Shown piece by piece: positions 19,533-27,645 of a stretch of 64,000 bases of DNA; the first letter of the stretch is position 1, and every line of letters begins with the position of its first letter. The stretch is from Zobellia galactanivorans (GTDB taxonomy: Bacteria; Bacteroidota; Bacteroidia; Flavobacteriales; Flavobacteriaceae): assembly GCF_000973105.1 (NCBI RefSeq), contig NC_015844.1, positions 4,088,501-4,152,500 of the forward strand, given 5' to 3'. The notes beneath the pieces are model-generated. The model was not told the DNA's origin, did not search any database, and worked only from the letters and a program-made list of their open reading frames with translations. The position numbers and the translations under genes are program-made.

Positions 19533-21116
19533 ATGTCATATCCAACAGTTTTCTGCGGCGCAGGTATACGACCTTATTTAGCCTTTCTTCTTTTTATCAC
19601 AGGCGCTATTGCAACGGCTCAAAAAAAGGAAGGATCGTCTGAAAATGTAGAGCGACCTAATATTATATTCCTGCTTTCCGATGATCAGACGAGTGTAGCC
19701 ACTGGTTGTTACGGAAACGACCAGGTGAAAACACCCAATATGGACCAATTGGCCAAAGATGGTGTGTTATTTCTCAATCACTATAATACGACCTCTATAT
19801 GTATGGCGAGTCGGGCCAATATATTAACGGGGATGTATGAATACAAAACCGGGTGTAATTTCATGCATGGTGACCTTGGGGTAGACAAGTTCGAAAATTC
19901 CTATCCGGTGTTGTTGAAAGCAGCTGGTTATTTTACGGGCTTTGCGGGCAAGGTCGGATTTGTACTTGAGGGGGGAGATTCAGAAAAAATCGAGGACGGA
20001 TTGCCGGTAGGTTATTTTGACAAATGGGGCGGAGGGCCTGAACAAACCGAATACGAGACGGCCAAAAACCCGACTATAGCAGGATATGCGAAGGAATATC
20101 CACATAGCACACGGGCCTATGGTGCTTGGGCGGGAGATTTTATAAAGGAGGCGAAGAGTTCAGGGAAGCCGTTTTGTATGTCCATTAGTTTTAAGGCTCC
20201 CCATTTACCTTTTACACCCGATCCTTTCTTTGATGGGGTCTATGCCGGACAAACCTATAAAAAACCCGATAATTACGGAGCGGAAAATGCCACCCATTTG
20301 TCGCCCCAGGCAAAATCGGGCCGTCAGTATAATTCCTATAATTTTTGGAGGGAGTCGGAAGCGTCCTATCAAGAAGCCATTACAAAATACAATCAGTTGA
20401 TCCATGGTGTGGATTATGCCATTGGAATGATTCGTAAATCCTTGGCGGAACAGGGTGTCGATAAAAATACCATCATCATTTTTACAAGTGATAACGGCTA
20501 TAGCTGTGGAGCCCATAACCTTGCGGGAAAGGTACTGCCGTATGAGGAAGCTTCCAGGTCGCCATTTATCATCTACGACCCACGGGCGCCCCAAAGCCAA
20601 CGCGGTATTAAGCGGAAGACCGTAACGGCCAATATAGATATGGCCCCGACCATCTTGAGTTATGCCGGTCTTGAAATACCTGAAAATATGGACGGGGAAA
20701 ACTTAGTGCCCTTAATGGCGAAGGAGTCGGGTGTTGAAAGAGATCATATAGCCTTGACCAATATGTGGGGAAACGATGAAATTCAGGCCATGTCCGTGGT
20801 TACCGAAGCCTATAAATATATCTACTGGCAATATACCGATGAACGCATGCGGCCTACGGAAGAATTGTTCCATATTTCGGAAGATAAACTTGAAATGCAC
20901 AATCTGGCAAAGGATGACGCCTACAAAACGGAACTGGCCCAAATGCGGAAGCTTTATGATGGGCAATATAAGCGTTTGGTAAAAGAGGGGATAAAAGCGA
21001 ACGATTACGAAAAATACGCTATTCTGTTCAATAGAAATGCCCCGGAGAGCGCGAAGAAACAGTATCGTCAACTTACGTATAAGAAGATGATCGAGAAGAG
21101 TCGAAATAAGAATTAA
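19533..21116 (+). CDS. S1-family sulfatase (CMASR type), periplasmic
   Basis: A 527-residue Cys-type sulfatase. The frame can be read from a TTG at 19527, but the ATG at 19533 is preferred. A signal peptide ends near ITGAIATAQ. Metal-binding and active-site motifs are LLSDDQTS, the formylglycine Cys C90 in CMASR (the C-x-A-x-R form), and TSDNGYSCGAHN. There is no lipid-attachment Cys, so it should be soluble in the periplasm. It stands between two peptidase genes, an odd place for a sulfatase, and its flanks are peptidase-gene remnants, so it probably arrived by insertion or replacement. Substrate unknown; an algal sulfated sugar is likely. Confidence 0.92.
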   Translation: MSYPTVFCGAGIRPYLAFLLFITGAIATAQKKEGSSENVERPNIIFLLSDDQTSVATGCYGNDQVKTPNMDQLAKDGVLFLNHYNTTSICMASRANILTGMYEYKTGCNFMHGDLGVDKFENSYPVLLKAAGYFTGFAGKVGFVLEGGDSEKIEDGLPVGYFDKWGGGPEQTEYETAKNPTIAGYAKEYPHSTRAYGAWAGDFIKEAKSSGKPFCMSISFKAPHLPFTPDPFFDGVYAGQTYKKPDNYGAENATHLSPQAKSGRQYNSYNFWRESEASYQEAITKYNQLIHGVDYAIGMIRKSLAEQGVDKNTIIIFTSDNGYSCGAHNLAGKVLPYEEASRSPFIIYDPRAPQSQRGIKRKTVTANIDMAPTILSYAGLEIPENMDGENLVPLMAKESGVERDHIALTNMWGNDEIQAMSVVTEAYKYIYWQYTDERMRPTEELFHISEDKLEMHNLAKDDAYKTELAQMRKLYDGQYKRLVKEGIKANDYEKYAILFNRNAPESAKKQYRQLTYKKMIEKSRNKN

Positions 21117-21117
21117 A

Positions 21118-21186
21118 AAACAAGGATATTTGTGGCGGACTATGGGAAATTGCCTAAAAGCACCTCTACCGGAAGAAGCTAAATAA
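21118..21186 (+). pseudogene. Remnant of the 3' end of a DPP-type peptidase gene
   Basis: It starts directly after the sulfatase stop. Bases 21136-21187 align without gaps to 19327-19378, the end of the intact DPP-type gene, with 35 of 52 positions identical by hand count. The frame is kept to a common TAA: the remnant reads RTMGNCLKAPLPEEAK and the intact protein ends QTMENFWKENLPAGGK. It lies just upstream of the intact aminopeptidase gene, mirroring the remnant at 19405. Confidence 0.68.
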
Positions 21187-21245
21187 GTAACTAGCCCGTT
21201 TTTTGATGGTTCAAGTTTTAAGTTTAATTATTTGATATTTTATTC

Positions 21246-22649
21246 ATGTTTTCAACAGAAGAGTACATAGCACGTAGAGCGAAGTTAAAGGAGTTGATGG
21301 GGAGCGGATTGGTGCTTCTTATGGGCAATGAAGAGGTAGGTATAAATTTTGAAGACAATATATACCCGTTCAGGCAAGATAGTAGCTTTCTTTATTTCTT
21401 CGGAATACAGACAAATGGTTTGGCCGCTATTATTGATTTGGAAAGCGGGGAAGAACTGATTTTCGGCGATGACCCGTCTATCGATCATATCGTATTTTCA
21501 GGACCGATAGAATCATTGCAAAGCCAAGCGGCGAAAGTAGGGGTGACCCATGTGAAGTCGGGTACAGATCTATCCGATTATCTAGGAGAGGCTGTTTCTA
21601 AAGGTAAAAAAGTGCATTACTTGCCGCCTTATAGGGCGGAACATGCCTTGAAACTTACAGATTTGTTACATGTGCCTACATCGAAGCTTAAAGAGCAGAG
21701 TTCTACTGAACTTATAAAGGCTATTGTGCAACTGCGCACCATAAAGTCGGAAGCTGAGGTGGTAGAAATAGAAAAGGCATTGAATGTTACGGTAGACATG
21801 CACTATAAGGCCATGGAAATGGCCCAACCTTTAATTAAGGAGTCCGATGTATATGGGGCCGTCAGTCAGATTGCATTGGCAAAGGGTGTTGGTACTTCTT
21901 TTCCGCCCATCGTAACCATTAATGGACAGATTTTACATAACCACTATAGGGGTAATGAATTGAAAGAGGGGGATATGCTACTTTGCGATTGTGGAGCGGA
22001 GATAGCTTCCGGCTATGCAGGGGACCTGACACGTACTTTTCCGGTATCTAAAAAGTTCAGTAAAGACCAAAAGGAAATCTACAATATTGTTTTTGAGGCA
22101 TATAGTACGGCCGTGGCCTTGCTAAAGCCGGGGAGATTGTTTTTAGACGTTCATTTGGCGGCCTGCGAAAAAATTGTGGAAGGCTTGATAGCATTCGGTC
22201 TTATGAAAGGAAATGCAAAGGAAGCGGTTGCGGAAGGCGCCCATACCATGTTCTTTCAATGTGGCCTTGGGCATATGTTAGGACTTGATGTACACGATAT
22301 GGAAAACCTAGGGGAGCAATATGTAGGCTATACCGATACCTTAAAACAACGGACCGATTTCGGTTTCCGTTCCTTGCGATTGGGGCGTGCCTTGGAAGAA
22401 GGCATGGTAGTAACCGTTGAACCTGGTATTTACATCATTCCCGAGCTAATTGACCTTAGAAAAAAAGAAGGCAAGTATCTAGACTTTGTAAATTATGAGA
22501 TGCTTGAAAAATATAGGGATTTTGGGGGAATTCGAATTGAAGACGTGTTCTTGATTACCCCGGAAGAAGGGGGTAGGATACTCGGTAATAGATTGCCGGG
22601 CTCTGCTGCGGAAATAGAAGAGTTTATGCTATCTCATCAAAGATTGTAA
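21246..22649 (+). CDS. Aminopeptidase P-type Xaa-Pro aminopeptidase (M24B)
   Basis: A 467-residue cytoplasmic metallopeptidase that removes an N-terminal residue before proline. The N-terminal half is the creatinase/prolidase-like domain (RQDSSFLYFFGI). The C-terminal pita-bread domain shows the dinuclear metal ligands: Asp residues in LLCDCGAEIASGYAGDLTRT, His in GLGHMLGLDVHD, Glu in VVTVEPGIYI and Glu in GIRIEDVFLI. No signal peptide. It would act on peptides left by the DPP-type enzyme upstream. A strong terminator follows at 22705. Confidence 0.93.
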   Translation: MFSTEEYIARRAKLKELMGSGLVLLMGNEEVGINFEDNIYPFRQDSSFLYFFGIQTNGLAAIIDLESGEELIFGDDPSIDHIVFSGPIESLQSQAAKVGVTHVKSGTDLSDYLGEAVSKGKKVHYLPPYRAEHALKLTDLLHVPTSKLKEQSSTELIKAIVQLRTIKSEAEVVEIEKALNVTVDMHYKAMEMAQPLIKESDVYGAVSQIALAKGVGTSFPPIVTINGQILHNHYRGNELKEGDMLLCDCGAEIASGYAGDLTRTFPVSKKFSKDQKEIYNIVFEAYSTAVALLKPGRLFLDVHLAACEKIVEGLIAFGLMKGNAKEAVAEGAHTMFFQCGLGHMLGLDVHDMENLGEQYVGYTDTLKQRTDFGFRSLRLGRALEEGMVVTVEPGIYIIPELIDLRKKEGKYLDFVNYEMLEKYRDFGGIRIEDVFLITPEEGGRILGNRLPGSAAEIEEFMLSHQRL

Positions 22650-22704
22650 TTGCTTTTACAGTTAGGCTTGCAATCTTTGTTTTGAGTTAATCAGTTTTAG
22701 TAGT

Positions 22705-22731
22705 AGGCCTTGGTAAAACAAGGCCTTTTTT
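22705..22731 (+). terminator. Intrinsic terminator of the M24 peptidase gene
   Basis: The stem GGCCTTG pairs with CAAGGCC across a six-base loop and is followed by five Ts. It lies about 60 bp after the stop codon. Confidence 0.85.
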
Positions 22732-22830
22732 ATACCGTCGAATTTTTTTTTAGCTGCAAAAAGGGGAGCTGTACTGATATAAAATGCGGTACAGGTGATT
22801 AGAAAAAACATAGCGGTTTTAAGGCTATGG

Positions 22831-22862
22831 TAAAAAAAAAGCCGGTCATAACGACCGGCTTT
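22831..22862 (-). terminator. Intrinsic terminator of the SYLF gene
   Basis: AAAGCCGGTC pairs with GACCGGCTTT around a five-base loop. The run of nine As on the plus strand becomes a U tract for minus-strand transcription. It ends the SYLF gene 17 bp downstream of its stop and faces the plus-strand terminator across a short gap. Confidence 0.88.
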
Positions 22863-22878
22863 AATTTACCTTCTAAAA

Positions 22879-23427
22879 TTAATCTTTGTCGAGCAGCTCC
22901 ATGTCGGTATACTCAAACTTTTGTCCCCCAACGGAAAGATCGGCCATCAATCCCTTTTTGGGCTTGGCGAATACCACTACACCGTCGTCATAATTGGCAT
23001 TGGCAGCAACACCTTTTTTTAGGGCTACCGCTGTGGCCTGGGCAGAAAGTTCGTATTCCCCTCGTTTAAATTCGTTTAAGGCATCCGCTGTTTCGAAGAA
23101 TATAACTTCGGTCAACGCTTGTCCTCCGGCTTGAAGACCTACATCTAGTTTCTTTAGGTCGGCCATACCTACAGCTTTGCCCTTCTCATAAAGTACACCG
23201 TTACCAGATGCCCCTCCGATGATAAGTCCGCCTTCACCGACATTGGGAAATACAACGTATCCCGATGCATTTTTAAAGAACTGATCGAGTCCGTACTTGT
23301 CAGATTGTAATTTAATTTTCGCTTTCTCGGCATCGGATATAACTCTTTGGTCATCTTTGTCTTGGGCAAAGGAAACAAAGCTTATGCATACGAGTACCAT
23401 GGTTAAAATCGATTTTTTCATTTTCAT
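22879..23427 (-). CDS. SYLF/YSC84 lipid-binding domain protein
   Basis: A 182-residue exported protein. A signal peptide (ILTMVLVCISFVSFAQ) precedes a single SYLF domain: ASGYVVFPNVGEGGLIIGGASGNGVLYEKG is characteristic of the start, and QALTEVIFFETADALNEFK and GVVVFAKPKKGLMADLSVGG of the rest. The family binds phosphoinositides in eukaryotes; bacterial members are secreted or periplasmic and of unknown function. It is a single-gene unit with its own terminator. An ATG two codons in (23421) is an equivalent start. Confidence 0.9.
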   Translation of the reverse strand: MKMKKSILTMVLVCISFVSFAQDKDDQRVISDAEKAKIKLQSDKYGLDQFFKNASGYVVFPNVGEGGLIIGGASGNGVLYEKGKAVGMADLKKLDVGLQAGGQALTEVIFFETADALNEFKRGEYELSAQATAVALKKGVAANANYDDGVVVFAKPKKGLMADLSVGGQKFEYTDMELLDKD

Positions 23428-23609
23428 ATCACTATGTTTAAATTTAACTTCATTTAAAAATCAACTTGCATTGATTTCGATACAAAATTACCGGTCGATA
23501 TCAACCCATATTAGCGCTATGCATTGAAATTATGATGCAAAAAAAGAAGGTCGTCCCTTAAGAAATAAAGCGCTTTGGTTGTAATAAAAAAAGAAAAACT
23601 CTAGGGGGA

Positions 23610-24047
23610 TTAGACCAATATAACGAAGGGAGTGTTCCCTTCTTCGGTAGTAGAGGCACTAGCCATTGACTCAAGGCTTTTGTGGAGCATGATTTTTAGG
23701 TCTTCGAACGAGGTTGGTTTTTGAATATATTGATTGGCACCATCCGTTTGTAGTTGGTTTACCTCTCTGTCACGGTGGAATGTAGAATATACGATCACTT
23801 TAATGGCATCGAACCTTTGAAAGTTTCTGATATCGGTCAAACATTCAAAGCCGTTCATCAAGGGCATGTTCAGGTCAAGATAGATAGCGTCGGGCAAGGG
23901 TTTGGCGGAGAAAAGATCGTCCATAAGGTCAACGCCATTGTCGAATTGGGTCACCGTGGTGGGGATGTCGATTTCACTAAGGGCCTCTACGAACAACTCT
24001 CTATCATCATTGTCATCATCGGCCAAATATAGGTTTAGGTTTTTCAT
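23610..24047 (-). CDS. Single-domain response regulator (CheY/Rcp1-like)
   Basis: A 145-residue receiver with no output domain. The acidic pocket is in LADDDNDD, the phosphorylated Asp is D58 in IYLDLNMP, a Thr/Ser switch is in VIVYSTFH and the conserved Lys is in YIQKPTS. No kinase gene is adjacent, so its partner must be elsewhere. This kind of receiver usually works with PAS/GAF histidine kinases; the regulator at 60240 is similar in type. Confidence 0.9.
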   Translation of the reverse strand: MKNLNLYLADDDNDDRELFVEALSEIDIPTTVTQFDNGVDLMDDLFSAKPLPDAIYLDLNMPLMNGFECLTDIRNFQRFDAIKVIVYSTFHRDREVNQLQTDGANQYIQKPTSFEDLKIMLHKSLESMASASTTEEGNTPFVILV

Positions 24048-24677
24048 AAATAGCGAATAAGGTGTATATCTTTAATAAGGATGCATATTAGTGTCTTGCT
24101 TAGGCTCGGTCTAGAGGTGATCGAAATCAACTTGTTGAACTGTGTAGCACCTTAAGCATATCTCATTTTAAAAAATTAAAGGGGGATTTTACGCTGCAAA
24201 ATATGGCCCTTTGGCTGTATAAGGGGAGGGGATTGCGATAAATATTGACTCAATACGTTCTCGGGTCAATATGTCGTCTCTATATGATGCGTTCGCCCGG
24301 CTGAGTCAAGATGGCGTAAGATTGTGGGATCTTAATCGCTAAAAAATAATATCGTATTCGCAGCCGATATTTCGTGTTCGGCCACGGTTGGTTTTTGTGT
24401 GCGCACACAATTATTGTAAAATCCCTAGGTTTTTTCAAAATAGAAAATTACATTCGTAGATTCATGATCCTTTTGTGTCTTTGGTTTTAATGAAGGAAGA
24501 TGCTATGGAATCCGCTGGAATCTTACGACATCATAAGGGATGATCGTTCGAAAATTAGCTTGTAGAGTATAGGATAACGATATAAAAGGGTAGGGGCGAG
24601 GTCCTAGGTTTAAAAGAAAGCAAGGCCCTTATCGAAAACGTAAAATTATAAATTCAAACCATTTAGAAATTATAGAA
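24048..24677. other. Long intergenic region with an inverted repeat and operator
   Basis: There are 630 bp without a gene, between divergently read units. An 8-bp inverted repeat, ATATTGAC at 24242-24249 and GTCAATAT at 24265-24272, is separated by 15 bp. The 16-bp palindrome described in the next entry is also here. The long leader suggests complex control of the operon at 24678. I see no tRNA, riboswitch or conserved reading frame. Confidence 0.6.
24395..24410. promoter_or_regulatory. Putative LacI-family operator
   Basis: TTGTGTGCGCACACAA is a perfect 16-bp palindrome with the central CG step seen in LacI-family operators. It lies 267 bp upstream of the DUF1080 gene. A copy with 14 of 16 bases identical lies upstream of the LacI gene at 28834. 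No other copy was noticed in the window. The nearby LacI protein is the obvious candidate to bind both. Confidence 0.62.
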
Positions 24678-26081
24678 ATGAAGTACTTAAACCTTAGCAA
24701 GTTAAAATCCATCCGTTATGGCGGTGTCTTTTTATTTATGGCATCCGGTCTATTATTGAGTTGTGAACCTGAAAAGGAAGCCATACCATACATCGATCTT
24801 TTTGATGGAGAAACCTTAACGGGATGGACGCAAAAAGGGGGAGAAGCTATTTATGAGGTCAGGGACAATGCCATTGTCGGGACCACGGTCAAAAATACTC
24901 CGAACTCTTTTATGACCACTGATAAAATGTACGATGATTTCATTTTGGAATTGGATTTTAAAGTAGATCCTTCAATGAATTCGGGTATTCAGATCCGAAG
25001 CAATAGTTTTCCGTATTATATGAACGGAAGGATACATGGGTACCAAGTTGAGATCGACCCATCTGATCGGGCATGGAGTGCCGGTATTTACGACGAGGCG
25101 CGAAGAGGGTGGTTACATCCGCTGGCCGACGATAACGTAAAGGCCAAACAAGCCTTTAAGCAAAACGATTGGAACCATTATCGTATTGAAGCGATCGGTG
25201 ATACCCTAAAGACCTGGATCAACGGCGTGCCGGCGGCTCATCTTATCGATAGCCAGACTGACAGTGGGTTTATCGGCCTACAGGTACATTCTATACATAA
25301 AGACCAAAAAGCGGGAACCGAGATCGCGTGGAAGAACATCAAGATCCTTACCGAAGATCTACAGAAATATGCAAAGGAGAGTCCTCTTCCCGCCGTTAAT
25401 ATGGCCAACAAATTGACCAAGAACGAAAAGGATCAAGGTTGGGAATTGCTCTGGGACGGAGAAACGACCAATGGTTGGAGAGGCGCTAAATTGGAAACTT
25501 TCCCGACAAAAGGCTGGGAAATCAAAGATGGTATCTTAACGGTATTGTCCTCCGGTGGGGAAGAGTCCGCTGCAGGGGGTGATATTGTCACTACCAAAAA
25601 TTACGGTAATTTTGAGATTATGGTCGATTTTAAATTGACCGAGGGCGCCAATAGTGGTATAAAATACTATGTGGATACCAACATCAACAAGGGAGAAGGT
25701 TCTTCCATTGGTTTGGAATATCAAATCTTGGACGATGACAAACATCCTGATGCCAAAAAGGGAAACCACGAAGGAAGCCGTACCGTTTCTTCGCTTTATG
25801 ACCTAATCAAAGCGGATCCCAAAAAACCGATCAAACCTATTGGTGAGTGGAATACTGCCCGAATCGTTTCTAAAGACAACCATGTGGAGCACTACTTGAA
25901 CGGGGCAAAGGTATTGGAGTATGAAAGAAAAAGTGAAGCCTATAGAAAATTGGTATCTGAAAGCAAATACGTAAAGTGGCCTAATTTCGGTGAACTCGAT
26001 AGCGGTCAGATCTTATTGCAAGACCATGGTGACAGGGTTAGCTTCAAGAACATCAAAATAAAAACGCCTAAAAACCAATAG
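24678..26081 (+). CDS. Double DUF1080 lipoprotein (3-keto-glycoside hydrolase family)
   Basis: A 467-residue lipoprotein (signal ending LLLSC) with two tandem DUF1080 domains, each beginning LFDGETLTGW or LWDGETTNGW. Domain one spans about residues 35-215 (SGIQIRSNS, HGYQVEID), domain two about 255-465 (SGIKYYVD, LEYQILDDD, GEWNTARI). The family, now linked to 3-keto-disaccharide hydrolysis or elimination, has a concanavalin-like beta-sandwich fold. The Gfo/Idh/MocA gene follows after two bases, so the two are co-translated: one protein may oxidise a sugar at C3 and the other cleave the keto-glycoside. Probably repressed by the LacI protein at 27646. Substrate unknown. Confidence 0.88.
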   Translation: MKYLNLSKLKSIRYGGVFLFMASGLLLSCEPEKEAIPYIDLFDGETLTGWTQKGGEAIYEVRDNAIVGTTVKNTPNSFMTTDKMYDDFILELDFKVDPSMNSGIQIRSNSFPYYMNGRIHGYQVEIDPSDRAWSAGIYDEARRGWLHPLADDNVKAKQAFKQNDWNHYRIEAIGDTLKTWINGVPAAHLIDSQTDSGFIGLQVHSIHKDQKAGTEIAWKNIKILTEDLQKYAKESPLPAVNMANKLTKNEKDQGWELLWDGETTNGWRGAKLETFPTKGWEIKDGILTVLSSGGEESAAGGDIVTTKNYGNFEIMVDFKLTEGANSGIKYYVDTNINKGEGSSIGLEYQILDDDKHPDAKKGNHEGSRTVSSLYDLIKADPKKPIKPIGEWNTARIVSKDNHVEHYLNGAKVLEYERKSEAYRKLVSESKYVKWPNFGELDSGQILLQDHGDRVSFKNIKIKTPKNQ

Positions 26082-26083
26082 TA

Positions 26084-27412
26084 ATGACCAGTAGACGAAA
26101 CTTTATAAAGAAAACGGCAACCGGTTCAGTGGCATTGACTTTTGGCGGACTAGTATTGCCTTCTATGGCCAATGCGAACATCCTTGGAGCCAATGACCAT
26201 ATCAACTGTGCCATTATCGGGGTTCGAAGTAGGGCCAAGGCCCATGTGATGGCCATTCACCAGCAGAAGAACGCTAAAATTGTATACAGCTGCGACGTTG
26301 ATGATACCATATTGGAAGAACACAATAAATGGTGCCAGAAAAATATTGGATATATTCCTAAAATAGAAAAGGACTTTAGGAAGGTCTTGGAAGATAAAGA
26401 TGTAGATGCCGTTTTCATCGCTACACCCGAGCATTGGCACGCACCAATGGCCATTATGGCCTTACAGGCGGGCAAGCATGTCTATGTAGAAAAACCTTGT
26501 AGCCACAACCCTTACGAAAACGATTTATTGGTAAGGGCCCATAAAAAGTACGGTAAAAAGGTACAAATGGGAAATCAACAACGATCGGCCCGTACCTCGA
26601 TTATGGGAATAGAGGATATTAGGAATGGCGTAATCGGCGAAGTGTATAAAGGTGAGGCTTATTACAGCAGTAACCGCGGTTCAATTGGTAAGGGCAACGT
26701 TATAGACGTTCCCGACACCTTAGATTGGGAAATGTGGCAAGGGCCCGCCCCTAGGGAAAAATATAGGGATAACGTACACCCTTATAACTGGCATTGGTTC
26801 AAAACCTGGGGAACGGGTGAAGTACATAACAATGGTACCCATGAAATCGACATCTGCCGATGGGCCTTGGGCGTAGACCTTCCGGAAAGCGTTACTTCTT
26901 TTGGCGGGAAATATGCCTATGACGATGATTGGCAGTTTGTTGACAACCAGCAGGTGACCTATAAATATCCCGATAACAAGTTTATTACTTGGACCGGGCA
27001 TAGTCGCGGGAAGATAATGCCCAAACAACCAGGCCGTGGCGCTACCATTTACGGAAGCAAAGGCATCATTCAACTAGACCGTAATTTCTATAAGTTGTAC
27101 GACCTTGACGGTAATCTGCTTAAGGAGGAAAAAGAAGGGGCGACCAGTGCCACGACCAATACCATGGGACAGGGGCAGTTAGATGTAAATCATGTTGGTA
27201 ACTTCTTTGAGGCCATTAGAACCGATAAGTCTCTACATTCAGATATAAGTGATGCCAGTATCTCTACAATGCTCTGCCATTTAGGGAATATGGCCCAAGA
27301 TGCTGGGGAAACCTTAAAAATTGACCAGGCCACTGGAAAAATATTGAACAATGAAAAAGCTATGGCCCATTGGAAGCGTGAATACGCCGAAGGTTGGGAG
27401 CCTAAGTTATAA
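26084..27412 (+). CDS. Tat-exported Gfo/Idh/MocA oxidoreductase
   Basis: A 442-residue NAD(P)-dependent sugar oxidoreductase. The N-terminus MTSRRNFIKKTATGSVAL is a twin-arginine signal, so it should be exported folded with bound cofactor. The Rossmann start is CAIIGVRSRAKAH, with IATPEHWHAPMAIMALQAGKH and the active-site motif EKPCSHNPYE. The C-terminal domain has GEVHNNGTHEIDICRWAL. Exported family members with tightly bound cofactor can oxidise glycosides at C3. Paired with the DUF1080 protein it may form an oxidative deglycosylation route. A strong terminator ends the operon. Confidence 0.92.
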   Translation: MTSRRNFIKKTATGSVALTFGGLVLPSMANANILGANDHINCAIIGVRSRAKAHVMAIHQQKNAKIVYSCDVDDTILEEHNKWCQKNIGYIPKIEKDFRKVLEDKDVDAVFIATPEHWHAPMAIMALQAGKHVYVEKPCSHNPYENDLLVRAHKKYGKKVQMGNQQRSARTSIMGIEDIRNGVIGEVYKGEAYYSSNRGSIGKGNVIDVPDTLDWEMWQGPAPREKYRDNVHPYNWHWFKTWGTGEVHNNGTHEIDICRWALGVDLPESVTSFGGKYAYDDDWQFVDNQQVTYKYPDNKFITWTGHSRGKIMPKQPGRGATIYGSKGIIQLDRNFYKLYDLDGNLLKEEKEGATSATTNTMGQGQLDVNHVGNFFEAIRTDKSLHSDISDASISTMLCHLGNMAQDAGETLKIDQATGKILNNEKAMAHWKREYAEGWEPKL

Positions 27413-27469
27413 TATGTGGAAGCCTAGTGGTTTCCTCAACAGTTGATTTTAAATTTTGTGTTAGTTTTT

Positions 27470-27503
27470 AAAGTCCGTATGATTCGTTCATACGGACTTT
27501 TTT
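27470..27503 (+). terminator. Intrinsic terminator of the DUF1080 operon
   Basis: A perfect 13-bp stem, AAAGTCCGTATGA with TCATACGGACTTT, with a five-base loop and a T run. It lies between the convergent operon and LacI gene. Confidence 0.92.
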
Positions 27504-27645
27504 ATGGAAATGCTGTCAAAGAAGTAGCGGATACGGCAATGGGTTACGCCATAGGGCCTAGGGCCAATAGGGCGCGTGAAAGGATGCCCTTGGCTACAAC
27601 GGGATTTTGGTGTTTCTCCCGGAATAAAAGAAATCGGCCTACCGG

